Shown here: piece after piece, positions 24,101-32,455 of the stretch
How the letters are laid out: the number at the start of each line of letters is the position of its first letter
Position numbering within the stretch: the first letter of the stretch is position 1
NCBI RefSeq assembly: GCF_017813245.1
Contig: NZ_JAGIQL010000048.1
Location: 1 to 41,186, forward strand
Direction of reading: 5' to 3'
Origin: Streptomyces montanisoli
GTDB lineage: Bacteria; Actinomycetota; Actinomycetes; Streptomycetales; Streptomycetaceae
Length of the DNA: 41,186 bases
Translations under genes and position numbers: made by a program
Notes under the pieces: model-generated
What the model saw: only the letters and a program-made list of their open reading frames with translations
Databases searched by the model: none
What the model was told of the DNA's origin: nothing

Positions 24101-26026
24101 TCAAGGCGTGACGACCGCGAAGCCGGGGTCCGGACTGCCCAGGTGGCCGAGGAGTTCCGTGAACGTTCCCGCGTCGCCCGTGACGTCGGCCCGGCCCTGG
24201 GAGGCGAGGCCGTCGAGGTCGGCGGTGCCGAGTAGGAGGGCCCGCAAATCGGCCTCGTTCAGGGTGACTTCGGCGTCCGGTTCGGACGCTTCGGGCGTCG
24301 CGCCGGTGGTGTGGACCATGACGCCGTTGTGCAGGCGCAGGTTGACCGGGTCCGCGCCGTGCACGTTGAAGCGGACGGTGATGTCGGCGTGCCAGCTCCG
24401 CGGCCCGTCGACCCGGATGGCGAGCGAGTCGAAGAGCTGGTCCAGGGTGAGCGCCGCCAGCATGTCGGGGGCGACGGTGGAGGTGGGCGTGCCGACGGAC
24501 CCCTCGCGCAGTTCGAGTGCGCCCGTCAGGTAGAAGTTGCGCCAGGTGCCGTTCTCGCTGCCGTAGCCGAGCTGTTCGAGGGCGTCGGCCTGCAGGGCGC
24601 GTGCCTCGGCGTTGTCCGGCGCCGCGAAGACGACGTGGTTGACGACCTGCGCCACCCAGCGGAAGTCACCGGCAGCGAACGACTCGCGGGCGCGCCGCAG
24701 CACGTTCTCCGGGCCGCCCATGAAGTCCACGTACCGCTTGGCGGCCTCGGCCGGCGGGTGCTCCCACAGGTGGGCGGGGTTGCCGTCGAACCAGCCCAGA
24801 TAGTGCTGGTAGACGGCCTTGACGTTGTGGCTGACCGAGCCGTAGTAGCCGTGGGTGTGCCAGGCACGTTCGAGGGCGGGCGGCATCTCGATCGTCTCGG
24901 CGATCTCCAGCGGGGTGAGGCCCTGGTTGAGCATGCGCAGCGTCTGGTCGTGCAGGTAGGCGTACACGTCACGCTGCTCGGACAGGAACGTGAGGACGCG
25001 CTCGCGGCCCCACACCGGCCAGTGGTGCGAGGCGAACGCGACGTCGACGGAGCCGGCGAACAGCGCGATGGCCTCGGTGAGGTAGTGCGCCCACACGTGC
25101 GGGTTGCGTACCTGCGCGCCGCGCAGCGTCAGCAGGTTGTGCAGATTGTGCGTGGCGTTCTCCGCCATGCACAGCGCGGCCCGGCCCGGGAAGTGGATGT
25201 TGAGCTCGGCCGGGGCCTCGGTGCCGGGGGTGAGGTGGAAGACCATCCGGATGCCGTCGACGGTCTCGCTCTGCCCCGTGGCGGTGACGTCCACGGTGGG
25301 CCGGATCAGCCCGACGGTGCCGGTGGACGTGGTCTGGCCGAGCCCCGCGCCGATCCCGCCGCGCTCGTTCTTGGGCAGCGCCGCGCCGTACATGAAGGCG
25401 GCGCGGCGGTTCATGGCCGTGCCGGCGTAGACGTTCTCGCTGACGGCGTGGTCGAGGAAGCCGTCCGGTGCGAACACCGGCACGCCGCCGTCGACGTCCT
25501 CCTGGCTGACCACTCCGCGGACGCCGCCGAAGTGGTCGACGTGGCTGTGGGTGTAGACGACGCCGGTGACGGGCCGCTCGCCGCGGTGGCGCCGGTACAG
25601 GGCGATCGCGGCGGCGGCGGTGTCGGCCGTGAGCAGGGGGTCGATCACGAGCACCCCTTGCTCGCCCTCCACCAGGGTCATGTTCGACAGGTCGAAGCCA
25701 CGCACCTGGTAGATGCTGTCGGTCACCTCGTACAGGCCGTGCTGGGCGACCAGCCTGCTCTGCCGCCACAGGCTGGGGTTGGCGGTCTCCGGGCACTCCC
25801 GGTCGAGGAAGCCGTACGCCTCAAGGCCCCACACGCCGCGGCCGTCGCTGCCGCGCACCTCCGTCTCGGTCTCGTCGGCCGTGCCGATGAAGCCGCGCTT
25901 GGCGTCGTCGAAGTCCTGGGAGTCGTCGAAGGGGAAGCGCTCGCGCACGGCGGCGTTGCCGGCGGCGACGGCCGGTTCGGCGGGCTTCGGCCCGGTGGAC
26001 GTTGCTGACTTGGTGGCCTCGGCCAT
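24101..26026 (-). CDS. SdsA-type linear alkylsulfatase, metallo-beta-lactamase fold
   Basis: A 641-residue hydrolase expected to cleave primary alkyl sulfates such as SDS to alcohol and sulfate. The zinc motif THSHVDHFGG is at 159-168, AENATHNLHNL supplies further ligands near 295-305, and ASHHWPVWG lies near 343-351. The middle part has the dimerisation/helical domain (HGYYGSVSHNVKAVYQ), and the last 130 residues form an SCP-2-like domain (ITVRFNVHGADPVNLRLHNG) that binds the alkyl chain. No signal peptide is visible, so it is probably cytosolic. GGGAG is upstream of ATG 26026. Divergent from the GAP-family gene. Confidence 0.92.
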   Translation of the reverse strand: MAEATKSATSTGPKPAEPAVAAGNAAVRERFPFDDSQDFDDAKRGFIGTADETETEVRGSDGRGVWGLEAYGFLDRECPETANPSLWRQSRLVAQHGLYEVTDSIYQVRGFDLSNMTLVEGEQGVLVIDPLLTADTAAAAIALYRRHRGERPVTGVVYTHSHVDHFGGVRGVVSQEDVDGGVPVFAPDGFLDHAVSENVYAGTAMNRRAAFMYGAALPKNERGGIGAGLGQTTSTGTVGLIRPTVDVTATGQSETVDGIRMVFHLTPGTEAPAELNIHFPGRAALCMAENATHNLHNLLTLRGAQVRNPHVWAHYLTEAIALFAGSVDVAFASHHWPVWGRERVLTFLSEQRDVYAYLHDQTLRMLNQGLTPLEIAETIEMPPALERAWHTHGYYGSVSHNVKAVYQHYLGWFDGNPAHLWEHPPAEAAKRYVDFMGGPENVLRRARESFAAGDFRWVAQVVNHVVFAAPDNAEARALQADALEQLGYGSENGTWRNFYLTGALELREGSVGTPTSTVAPDMLAALTLDQLFDSLAIRVDGPRSWHADITVRFNVHGADPVNLRLHNGVMVHTTGATPEASEPDAEVTLNEADLRALLLGTADLDGLASQGRADVTGDAGTFTELLGHLGSPDPGFAVVTP

Positions 26027-26337
26027 GCTTGGTCTCCCTCGCGGTGCGGCTCGTCCGGCGTTGGTGCGCGTGCTGGTGCTGCTGCTGGTGCCAGTGGGCC
26101 CCTGCCACGCTTCCGCAGGGGCGCGGGGGCGGCCACCGCCGTGGACCGTACGAGGGACGGCGCGAGGCTGGACGCGCGCGGGACGCGCGGCGCTCGCGGA
26201 GGGCGCGCGTACGGGCGTGCCTACGGCGGCCGGCGGTTCGCCCGTATGGCGCGGCTCGGCGCGCCGGGCCCGCGACCGTCCCGGTTGACTGGCCGGACCT
26301 GCACTTTCCGGCCGAGGCGTGTCAACGGAGGCGGTTC
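26027..26337. other. Divergent promoter region between alkylsulfatase and GAP-family genes
   Basis: No gene is visible in these 311 bp. There is a short GC-rich, repeat-like part (26100-26260), and near the right end TTGACT at 26284 and an inverted repeat GGCCGGA/TCCGGCC at 26291-26313. GGAGG at 26327-26331 is the ribosome site of the rightward gene. Promoters for both genes must lie here, but none is convincing by eye. Confidence 0.4.
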
Positions 26338-27015
26338 ATGGGCGACGCGATCGGGCAGATCCTGACCTCCGCTGTCGGCATCGGGATCAGCCCCGTACCG
26401 CTGATCGCCGTGGTCCTCATGCTCGCCACTCCGCGCGGACGGACCAACGGTCCGGCCTTCGCCCTGGCCTGGTTCGCCGCGCTGAGCATCGTGGTGACCG
26501 TCGTCCTCGTCGCGACCCCCGGCAGGAGCGCCTCGGCCGGCCGCGACACCCCCGCCGCCTGGGTGCTGTGGGTGAAGCTGGGCCTGGGGATCCTGTTCCT
26601 GGCCATGGCCGTACTCGAGTGGCGCGGGCGACCCCGGCAGGGAGGGGCGGCCGACGAACCGGGCTGGATGAAGGCGATCGACACGTTCCACGCCGGCCGG
26701 GCCGCCGGTCTGGCCGCCCTCCTGGCCGTGGCCAACCCGAAGAACCTCGCCCTGGCGGTGGGCGGCGCCCTGTCCATCTCGGGCAGCGGCACGACGGCCG
26801 GCGGCCGCGCCGCCGCGGCCGCGGTGATGGTCGTGCTCGGCTCACTGTGCACGCTCGTGCCGCTGACCGTGTACTTCCTGGGCGGCGACCGCTCGACGCG
26901 GGTGCTGGGCGGCTGGAAGACGTGGATGTCCGCGCACAGCACGGCGATCGTGATGACGGGTCTCGTCGTCCTCGGCGCCAAGTACGTCGGGGACGCGGTG
27001 AGCGGGCTGGGCTGA
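26338..27015 (+). CDS. GAP-family (Sap / LysE-like) membrane protein
   Basis: A 225-residue protein with about six hydrophobic segments. The opening GIGISPVPLIAVVLMLATPR and VANPKNLALAVGGALSISGS match the Gap/Sap family (sulfolipid-addressing protein type), a LysE-like group. The GISPVP and NPKN motifs are the conserved half-sites. GGAGG six bases before ATG 26338 fixes the start. In mycobacteria relatives help export glycolipids; here the substrate is unknown. It faces away from the alkylsulfatase gene and is followed 89 bp later by the dehydrogenase on the same strand. Confidence 0.85.
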   Translation: MGDAIGQILTSAVGIGISPVPLIAVVLMLATPRGRTNGPAFALAWFAALSIVVTVVLVATPGRSASAGRDTPAAWVLWVKLGLGILFLAMAVLEWRGRPRQGGAADEPGWMKAIDTFHAGRAAGLAALLAVANPKNLALAVGGALSISGSGTTAGGRAAAAAVMVVLGSLCTLVPLTVYFLGGDRSTRVLGGWKTWMSAHSTAIVMTGLVVLGAKYVGDAVSGLG

Positions 27016-27048
27016 CGACGGGCGGCCGGGCCAGGTCGGTGTTTCCAT

Positions 27049-27072
27049 GAAGTGATCGTTGAAGTGATCGTT
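27049..27072. promoter_or_regulatory. Tandem 12-mers upstream of the alcohol dehydrogenase
   Basis: Gaagtgatcgtt occurs twice back to back (27049-27060, 27061-27072), 32 bases before the ADH start. Placement fits a regulator-binding site or a promoter duplication. No -10 or -35 hexamer could be assigned. Confidence 0.4.
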
Positions 27073-27104
27073 GTCATCCACGAACCGCTCCTGGCGAGGT
27101 CGAG

Positions 27105-28148
27105 ATGAGTCAGACGAGTCAGACGAACACATACCGTGTGGCCCAGGTGGCCGCCGCCGGCGGGTCGTTCGAGATCGTCGAGCGCGAGGTCCGCAGGCCG
27201 GGCCGGGACCACGTGCGGATCGACGTCGAGGCGTGCGGTGTCTGCCACAGCGACGCCGGATTCGTCGAGGGCGCGTACCCCGGGGTCCAGTTCCCGGTGG
27301 TCCCCGGGCACGAGGTCGCCGGGCGCATCGACGAGCTGGGCGAGGGCGCGCGGGAACTCGGCTGGCAGGTCGGTGACCGGGTGACGGTCGGATGGTTCGG
27401 CGGCAGCTGCCACCACTGCAGGCCGTGCCGCCAGGGCGATTTCGTGGTGTGCGACAACCTGAAGGTCCCGGGCTGGGCGTACGACGGCGGCTACGCCGAG
27501 GCGCTGATCGCGCCCGTCGACGCGCTCGCCAGGATCCCGGACGCGCTGTCCGCGACCGACGCCGCTCCCATGGCGTGCGCCGGCGTGACCGTCTTCCAGG
27601 GCCTGCGGCGCAGCCCCGCGAAACCGGGCGACGTCGTGGCCGTCCTCGGCATCGGCGGCCTCGGGCACCTGGGCGTGATGTACGCGGCCGCGATGGGCTT
27701 CGAGACGGTGGCCATCGCCAGGGGCCGGGAGAAGGCCGCGTTCGCCGCGGAACTCGGCGCCCACCACTACATCGACAGCACGGGCGGCACGCCGGTGGCC
27801 GAGGCCTTGCAGGCGCTGGGCGGCGCGAAGACGGTGCTGGCCACGGCGGGCAACTCCGCGGCGATCTCCGAGACGGTCGAGGGGCTGACGCCGCGCGGCG
27901 AGCTGGTCGTCATCGGCGCGGTTCCTGAGCCCATGGCGATCAGCCCGTTGCAGCTGCTGCTGAAGGGCCGCGTGGTGCGCGGCCACCCGTCGGGCAGCGC
28001 GCAGGACGTCCAGGAGACGATGGACTTCAGCGCGCTGCACGGCATCCGCCCGACGGTCGAGGTCGTACCACTGGACGAGGCCGACGCGGCCTACCGAAAG
28101 ATGCTGTCGGGCGGCGCGCGCTACCGAATGGTCCTGCAGCCGGGCTGA
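27105..28148 (+). CDS. Zinc-dependent alcohol dehydrogenase (medium-chain)
   Basis: A 347-residue MDR enzyme. The catalytic zinc site is ACGVCHSDAGF plus PGHEVAGRIDELG; the structural zinc site is SCHHCRPCRQGDFVVCDN with all four cysteines; the cofactor loop is GIGGLGHLGVMYAAAMG. The set is typical of primary alcohol dehydrogenases using NAD(P). Start ATG 27105 has GAGGTCGAG just upstream. It probably oxidises or reduces a simple alcohol/aldehyde; a link with fatty alcohols from the alkylsulfatase is attractive but only inferred from proximity. Confidence 0.9.
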   Translation: MSQTSQTNTYRVAQVAAAGGSFEIVEREVRRPGRDHVRIDVEACGVCHSDAGFVEGAYPGVQFPVVPGHEVAGRIDELGEGARELGWQVGDRVTVGWFGGSCHHCRPCRQGDFVVCDNLKVPGWAYDGGYAEALIAPVDALARIPDALSATDAAPMACAGVTVFQGLRRSPAKPGDVVAVLGIGGLGHLGVMYAAAMGFETVAIARGREKAAFAAELGAHHYIDSTGGTPVAEALQALGGAKTVLATAGNSAAISETVEGLTPRGELVVIGAVPEPMAISPLQLLLKGRVVRGHPSGSAQDVQETMDFSALHGIRPTVEVVPLDEADAAYRKMLSGGARYRMVLQPG

Positions 28149-28163
28149 GCCCATCGGGTCGGT

Positions 28164-28180
28164 GGCGCTGTCCAGGCGCC
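28164..28180. terminator. Small hairpin between convergent ADH and the T7SS operon end
   Basis: GGCGC, a 7-base loop, then GCGCC, 15 bases after the ADH stop and 13 bases beyond the minus-strand stop at 28194. It could serve both strands. Five pairs only, so weak. Confidence 0.35.
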
Positions 28181-28193
28181 CCCTGCCCCTCCC

Positions 28194-28928
28194 CTACAAC
28201 TCGCTGATGCGGGACGGGCGCGGCGCGACGGCGCCAGGTGCTCTGCGGCTGTCGTCGCTCGCCCCATCCGCGCTGGTCGCGCCTACCTCAAGGGTCTCGG
28301 TGATACCGGAGAGCAGGGCGACCAGGTCGGGGAAGATCTCCAGCGTGGGGGTACTGATGCCGAGGACGACGAGCTGGGAGATCTGGGGGAGCGGGACGTA
28401 CGCCTCGGCAGTAGCGACCGGGAGCACGGGCGCAGCCACGGCGTCGAGGGTGCTTGTGTCTTCGTCGTCCAGGGCCGCACCCACCACCGAGAAGACCACG
28501 GCGACGGGCCGCCCGGCCGCGGTCGTCCGGTACGCCTCCTTCCCGGGCTGCGCCGACAGCCCCTCGACGATGCCGTGGGCGACTACGTCGGCGTCCGTCT
28601 TGTCGGTCGCCTCGGCACGCACGACGAGGGAGGCACTCGCGGGTTGACCGTCGTCGAGCGCAAGGAAAGCCACGCCGGCGTAGAGGGCGCCGTCCTCGGC
28701 GGCGCTGTCGGCGACCTCGCTGTAGATCTGCGCCGTCGTCTCCCGCTGGTAGTCCGTCCCGGCGGCCCACACCTCGTCGGCCACGTGCCTGATGTGCTCG
28801 GCGCGGTCCTCGGGGGACAGGTCGAGGCCGAGGGAGTGCATTCCCTCGGGGATACGGAAGGAGATGTCGGCGTCGATAAAGGTTTTGGGTCCTGCGATGT
28901 CGGCCAGGCTGGGTGGAACGTTCGTCAA
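28194..28928 (-). CDS. Hypothetical protein at the end of the T7SS effector operon
   Basis: About 244 residues, no family recognised. The proposed TTG start at 28928 has GGGGAAG 4 bases upstream (LTNVPPSLADIAGPKTFIDA); a TTG at 28958 would add ten residues. The first third reads ISFRIPEGMHSLGLDLSPED, then an alternating strand/helix pattern (LYAGVAFLALDDG, AYRTTAAGRPVAVVFSVVG) and a final amphipathic stretch LEIFPDLVALLSGITETLEV. I see no signal peptide. Composition is again G+C-rich, unlike the two paralogs upstream of it. It may be a conserved T7SS-associated accessory protein, but the only support is its position. Confidence 0.6.
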   Translation of the reverse strand: MTNVPPSLADIAGPKTFIDADISFRIPEGMHSLGLDLSPEDRAEHIRHVADEVWAAGTDYQRETTAQIYSEVADSAAEDGALYAGVAFLALDDGQPASASLVVRAEATDKTDADVVAHGIVEGLSAQPGKEAYRTTAAGRPVAVVFSVVGAALDDEDTSTLDAVAAPVLPVATAEAYVPLPQISQLVVLGISTPTLEIFPDLVALLSGITETLEVGATSADGASDDSRRAPGAVAPRPSRISEL

Positions 28929-29034
28929 CTTACTTCCCCAGGGGGCATATTCTTGCAACCACGGGCATGGGGTGTGGACGCGGGCAGCTTACCGACCACG
29001 GAGATACTGGATAGGCATCGCACACTTCTTGTTC

Positions 29035-29712
29035 TTAACGAGTCCGACTGTGGATTATGAGTTGAGCGTATGCCACACGAGGATCCATTTTCCTTGCGTT
29101 GTGATAGTAGGCGCCACGTATGCCGCGAAAATCTAGACCCCCGCCGAAGAGCCCCGTACGCCATTTTGTGCGTGCGGGAAGATCCCATAGAAGATCAGCT
29201 GGATCGCCGCTCTCTCCCAATAGGGCGCCGAGTAGCAGGAAGAGCAGCAATGCAATCCATAGGGGAGAAAAAACCACAAAGGATGCCCAGCCTTGCACAG
29301 TTCCTTTTCGCGCGACATAGAGTGAGGGAGCTGCGTCGACGTTAGTAACTTCCGTGCGCCATGTTACTCGACGGGGCCACGGGAAGAAGCGACCTGGTGT
29401 TCTACGAATTCTTGCTAGCAGGGTGCCGTCCGCTGCGTAGACGCAGTGGCCCACCTCTTCCTTCTCAGGCTCCACTCGACACAGTTTTTCGAGGTTTAGC
29501 AATGAGATGGTGAACGGTACCTCGAGCTTCTGGTCACTGTAGGGTGATTCCTCTACCGGTACTTCCGCTGGCGTTGTGGGTTCCGATACCACCACGGCGA
29601 CCGTACGTCTGGGTTCGGGGTACTGCACTCTTATGAAGCACGCGTTTGCAGGATAGTCATTTCCTCCGTTGTCAGGCGTCTGCTGGCTGATCGCGAGTCT
29701 GATCTTTCCCAT
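29035..29712 (-). CDS. Single-TM protein, paralog 2 of the T7SS effector operon (candidate immunity)
   Basis: A 225-residue protein. Its core repeats that of the 267-residue protein encoded just before it: YAADGTLLARI, RTPGRFFPWPRRVTW, then one membrane segment at about 143-166 (FVVFSPLWIALLLFLLLGAL), and a C-terminal WRTGLFGGGLDF, DPRVAYAQLIIH. The N-terminal segment has YPAN and AVVVSEP, also shared. Composition is visibly AT-richer than the effector's N-terminal half. ATG 29712 lies 43 bases after the stop of paralog 1. Two adjacent paralogs downstream of a variable effector tail is the arrangement of duplicated immunity genes. No known family is recognised. Confidence 0.72.
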   Translation of the reverse strand: MGKIRLAISQQTPDNGGNDYPANACFIRVQYPEPRRTVAVVVSEPTTPAEVPVEESPYSDQKLEVPFTISLLNLEKLCRVEPEKEEVGHCVYAADGTLLARIRRTPGRFFPWPRRVTWRTEVTNVDAAPSLYVARKGTVQGWASFVVFSPLWIALLLFLLLGALLGESGDPADLLWDLPARTKWRTGLFGGGLDFRGIRGAYYHNARKMDPRVAYAQLIIHSRTR

Positions 29713-29755
29713 TTTCTCGTTACATATCCCAGAGAAGCGGGCGCTGTCGGTGCCC

Positions 29756-30559
29756 TTATTGCGACTGGTTCTTCTTTTCTCTGCGTGGCGTCCAGTTATG
29801 GATGATGGCCTGAGCGTAGGCTACCCGAGGATCCAGAGCTTTCGGGTTGATGTAATACGTGTTGCCTACTCCGTGGTAGTCCAGCCCCCACTTGACCACT
29901 CCTGTGCGCCATTTCGCTCGGATGGGCAATCCCCATACGTAATCGGTATCGGTCGAGTCAAGGAACTCGCCGAGGAGCCGAAGGAGAATGAGTGCGACCC
30001 AAAGAGGTGAGAAGATGACGAATGATGTCCAGGCTCGGATGGTTCCTTGCGGAGCGGAGTAGCGCGTAGAGGGTTCGTCGCTGTGGGCGACTTCCAGATG
30101 CCACCTCACGCGCCGAGGCCAAGGATAGAGGCGGCCAGGAGTTCTATAAATTCTCGCTAGAAGAGCGCCATCGGCAGCGTACACGTAGTGGGCCGATTCA
30201 GTCGCTACGTACTCTACGAGGCACATCTGTTCAAGCTTTGGAGATGCGATTTTGAACGGCCGTTTGATGCGTTCGCGGCGCAGATGGAGGTCTTCACTGT
30301 CCTTCCTGTACTCACTGAGCACGTCATTGACTGGATTGCCGTCTGTGTGGGGCCCCTCCGTAGCGCTTCCGTTTGGAGCCCTGTTGCTCGATGGATCTTC
30401 AGTTACATCGAGTTCAGGAATCACCACAGCAATGGGTTTGCTGTCGGGCAGTAGTGGGCGGGGGTAGATCGCGAAGTAGGTATTTGCAGGGTACTTGTTC
30501 CTCTCCTCAAGGGGCACGTGATAGCTCGTGAACATCTGACTTTCTTTTATTTTCCTCAC
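29756..30559 (-). CDS. Single-TM protein, paralog 1 of the T7SS effector operon (candidate immunity)
   Basis: A 267-residue protein. GTG 30559 overlaps the effector stop (GTGA), indicating translational coupling; an ATG at 30535 is possible. It has NKYPANTYFAIYP and AVVIPEL near the start, an inserted polar, charged stretch (about 52-100) missing from paralog 2, then YAADGALLARI, RTPGRLYPWPRRVRW, a membrane segment at about 178-200 (FVIFSPLWVALILLRLLGEF), and KWRTGVVKWGLDYHG, DPRVAYAQAIIH. Low G+C, no signal peptide. Coupling to the effector makes it the prime candidate for its immunity protein. The name is inference; the homology to the next gene is directly visible. Confidence 0.75.
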   Translation of the reverse strand: MRKIKESQMFTSYHVPLEERNKYPANTYFAIYPRPLLPDSKPIAVVIPELDVTEDPSSNRAPNGSATEGPHTDGNPVNDVLSEYRKDSEDLHLRRERIKRPFKIASPKLEQMCLVEYVATESAHYVYAADGALLARIYRTPGRLYPWPRRVRWHLEVAHSDEPSTRYSAPQGTIRAWTSFVIFSPLWVALILLRLLGEFLDSTDTDYVWGLPIRAKWRTGVVKWGLDYHGVGNTYYINPKALDPRVAYAQAIIHNWTPRREKKNQSQ

Positions 30560-31992
30560 CCCAGGGAGCTTGCTGCTGGCGCGCCGGAAGAAAAATCTTC
30601 TTGGAGCTTTCCTGGAAGCCCCAGGCCTTTACTGATCTGCACTCCGCGTGACCACCATGACATAGGATCAAGGGTCCCGTCTGGTCGCATTGCAGAAACG
30701 ATGCCGGGCAACTTTGGCATCTGCTCTGCGGTGAAAATCTTGCTGACTCCGTCAGCAAGGAGGGTCCCTTCGGAAAATTTAACCACATTGTGGTGCCAGG
30801 CGAGGCTCAACTTTCCCTTGATCCCCAAATTATCTCGTGTGAACTCGTATTTATTCCCGGCGGCAAGTTTCGCTTCATTTTCGGTATCTTTAGTTAGTTC
30901 GAAGCCGGCCGACTTGAGTTTACTGATGGTGTTCACGCCTTTTAGTGCGAGTTTATTGGCTGCGTCCCCGGCTTTTGCTGCCTTCACAGAGACTTTCACC
31001 CCAGCAACCAGGTCTTTGCCGAAGCCGCCCGCAGGAACCACTCCCACTCCGTCGAACGCCAGCTTCGTCCAACCCACATCCGCGCCGCCCAGCTTCGCAG
31101 CCCCGTGTGCGGCCAGCGCGCCGCCTGCGGCGATGCCTCCGGCCAGGGCGAGGCCGCCCGCCAGCGGGGGGCACCACATGGTGGCGAGGGCGGCTACGCC
31201 GAGGATGCCCGAGGCCGTGCTCATCCAGTCGCCGACCGTCTTGAGGAGGTCCGCGTGCTTCGTGCACCAGTCCTTGATGCCATGGCCCAGCTTCTTGAAG
31301 CCATCCCCGACGCCTTCCCAGAAGCTCGGGTTTGGCGCCTTGGCGTCCGCCTTGCGGAGTTTCGCCGCGATCGAGCGGGCCTCGGCCTGGTGGTGGTCGA
31401 GGAGGTCCTTCGCCTTCTGCACGATCGCTTCGAGTTCGTCGCGGGCCGCGTTCAGTTGCTTCGTCGCTGTGTCCAGTGCGTGGCCGGCGCGTTTTACGCG
31501 GGCGCTGGCCGCGTCGATTTTGGCCTGCGCCGCGTGTGCCTCCGCCTGGGTGCCGTACGCGCGGCCGACCAGGCCGAATGCCGGGTCCGCGCCCGCCTCG
31601 TTGTACGCCGACGCCTTGTGATCGTGCGATTTCTGGGCGGTGGCCTCGTGGCTCTTGGCCGTCTTCGCCTCTGCCTCGTACTTCCGAGCCGTGGCCTGAT
31701 ACCCGACGAGCTTGGTGTGCCAGGTGGTGAGTTGCGTGGCCGCCGACTTCAGGGCGTCATGGCTGTCCTTCAGGTAGTGCGGAAGCTCGCCGACCCGCTT
31801 GGAGAACGCCGTGGCCGCCTCGCCCTCCCACACGCTCTTCTCTTCTCCCCCCTTCGCGATCCCCGTCAGCGTCGAGCTCGCCTTTTCCAGGCCGCCGACC
31901 GCTGTCGAGAGTTTGGTCGCCAGGTCGTTCACCGAAGCCGGCTTGCCCGGCGCCGGGTCGAAGCCGAGTGTGGGGTACTCGTCGGCGCTCAT
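30556..31992 (-). CDS. T7SS (WXG-type) secreted effector with variable C-terminal domain
   Basis: A 478-residue protein. The N-terminus is a helical T7SS-signal region with a WEG motif (W55-E56-G57 in KSVWEGEAATAF) and a helix LKDSHDALKSAATQLTTWHT; about 85-230 continues as helices (AEAHAAQAKIDAASARVKRA). A hydrophobic part follows at about 250-300 (MWCPPLAGGLALAGGIAAGG). From about 345 the sequence becomes AT-richer and less biased (FELTKDTENEAKLAAGNKYE, NLGIKGKLSLAWHHNVVKFS) and ends at 478 without recognisable catalytic motifs. This jump is the sign of a swapped C-terminal module in polymorphic T7SS effectors. Start ATG 31992 (GAAGGG upstream) overlaps the upstream gene stop; its stop overlaps the next start. 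Confidence 0.85.
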   Translation of the reverse strand: MSADEYPTLGFDPAPGKPASVNDLATKLSTAVGGLEKASSTLTGIAKGGEEKSVWEGEAATAFSKRVGELPHYLKDSHDALKSAATQLTTWHTKLVGYQATARKYEAEAKTAKSHEATAQKSHDHKASAYNEAGADPAFGLVGRAYGTQAEAHAAQAKIDAASARVKRAGHALDTATKQLNAARDELEAIVQKAKDLLDHHQAEARSIAAKLRKADAKAPNPSFWEGVGDGFKKLGHGIKDWCTKHADLLKTVGDWMSTASGILGVAALATMWCPPLAGGLALAGGIAAGGALAAHGAAKLGGADVGWTKLAFDGVGVVPAGGFGKDLVAGVKVSVKAAKAGDAANKLALKGVNTISKLKSAGFELTKDTENEAKLAAGNKYEFTRDNLGIKGKLSLAWHHNVVKFSEGTLLADGVSKIFTAEQMPKLPGIVSAMRPDGTLDPMSWWSRGVQISKGLGLPGKLQEDFSSGAPAASSLG

Positions 31993-32354
31993 GGTGTGCC
32001 CTTCCATCGAAAGCCGTTGGGCAGCCCCGGCGGCCCGGGCGACGTCGGCGGCGCCTGCCGCTTCGCCTCCGCGGCGAACGCCGCCCTGATCGCCTCGTCC
32101 GTTGCCGCGAAGTCGTTCTTCGTGGCGCGCAGTTTGTCCTCGATCGCCCCGGTTCCGTCGGCGATCTTGCCGATCACGTCGTCCCAGCTGTCGTGGAACT
32201 CGTCGCACGCGTGGTCCAGTTCGACGCTGCCTGTGCTCTTCGGGCCGATGTCCTCCATCGCCGAGAGCGCCTTGCGCAGGTCGTCCTGGCTGTCGTGCAG
32301 CTGCTTCAGCAGGCGGCCCAGGGACTCGGCCTCTACCTTGAGGCGGTCAACCAT
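31989..32354 (-). CDS. Small helical partner of the T7SS effector (WXG100/EspC-like)
   Basis: A 121-residue, almost all-helical protein: two helices (SLGRLLKQLHDSQDDLRKAL and ELDHACDEFHDSWDDVIGKI) joined by the loop GPKSTGS, with a Pro-rich tail. It fits the WXG100/EspC size and hairpin shape but lacks an exact WxG; SWDD is in the place of the usual motif. GGGAGGGGGGAC precedes ATG 32354. ATGA overlaps the effector start, so both are made together, as expected for a secretion pair or chaperone. Confidence 0.8.
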   Translation of the reverse strand: MVDRLKVEAESLGRLLKQLHDSQDDLRKALSAMEDIGPKSTGSVELDHACDEFHDSWDDVIGKIADGTGAIEDKLRATKNDFAATDEAIRAAFAAEAKRQAPPTSPGPPGLPNGFRWKGTP

Positions 32355-32405
32355 GTTCCGTCCCCCCTCCCGGAGTGGTCGGACTCCAGTGCTATGACGT
32401 GGCGG

Positions 32406-32429
32406 ATTCTATCAGTCACTCATAGTGAC
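32406..32429 (-). promoter_or_regulatory. Candidate promoter/operator of the T7SS effector operon
   Basis: A perfect inverted repeat GTCACT-cat-AGTGAC occupies 32415-32429. On the minus strand, the adjacent TAGAAT (32406-32411) makes a plausible -10 box, so the palindrome would lie between -10 and -35, a position typical of repressor sites. The -35 element is not clear. The region is AT-rich compared with its surroundings. Confidence 0.45.
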
Positions 32430-32455
32430 CTTACTGGCGGCTGCCCGGGAAACGC

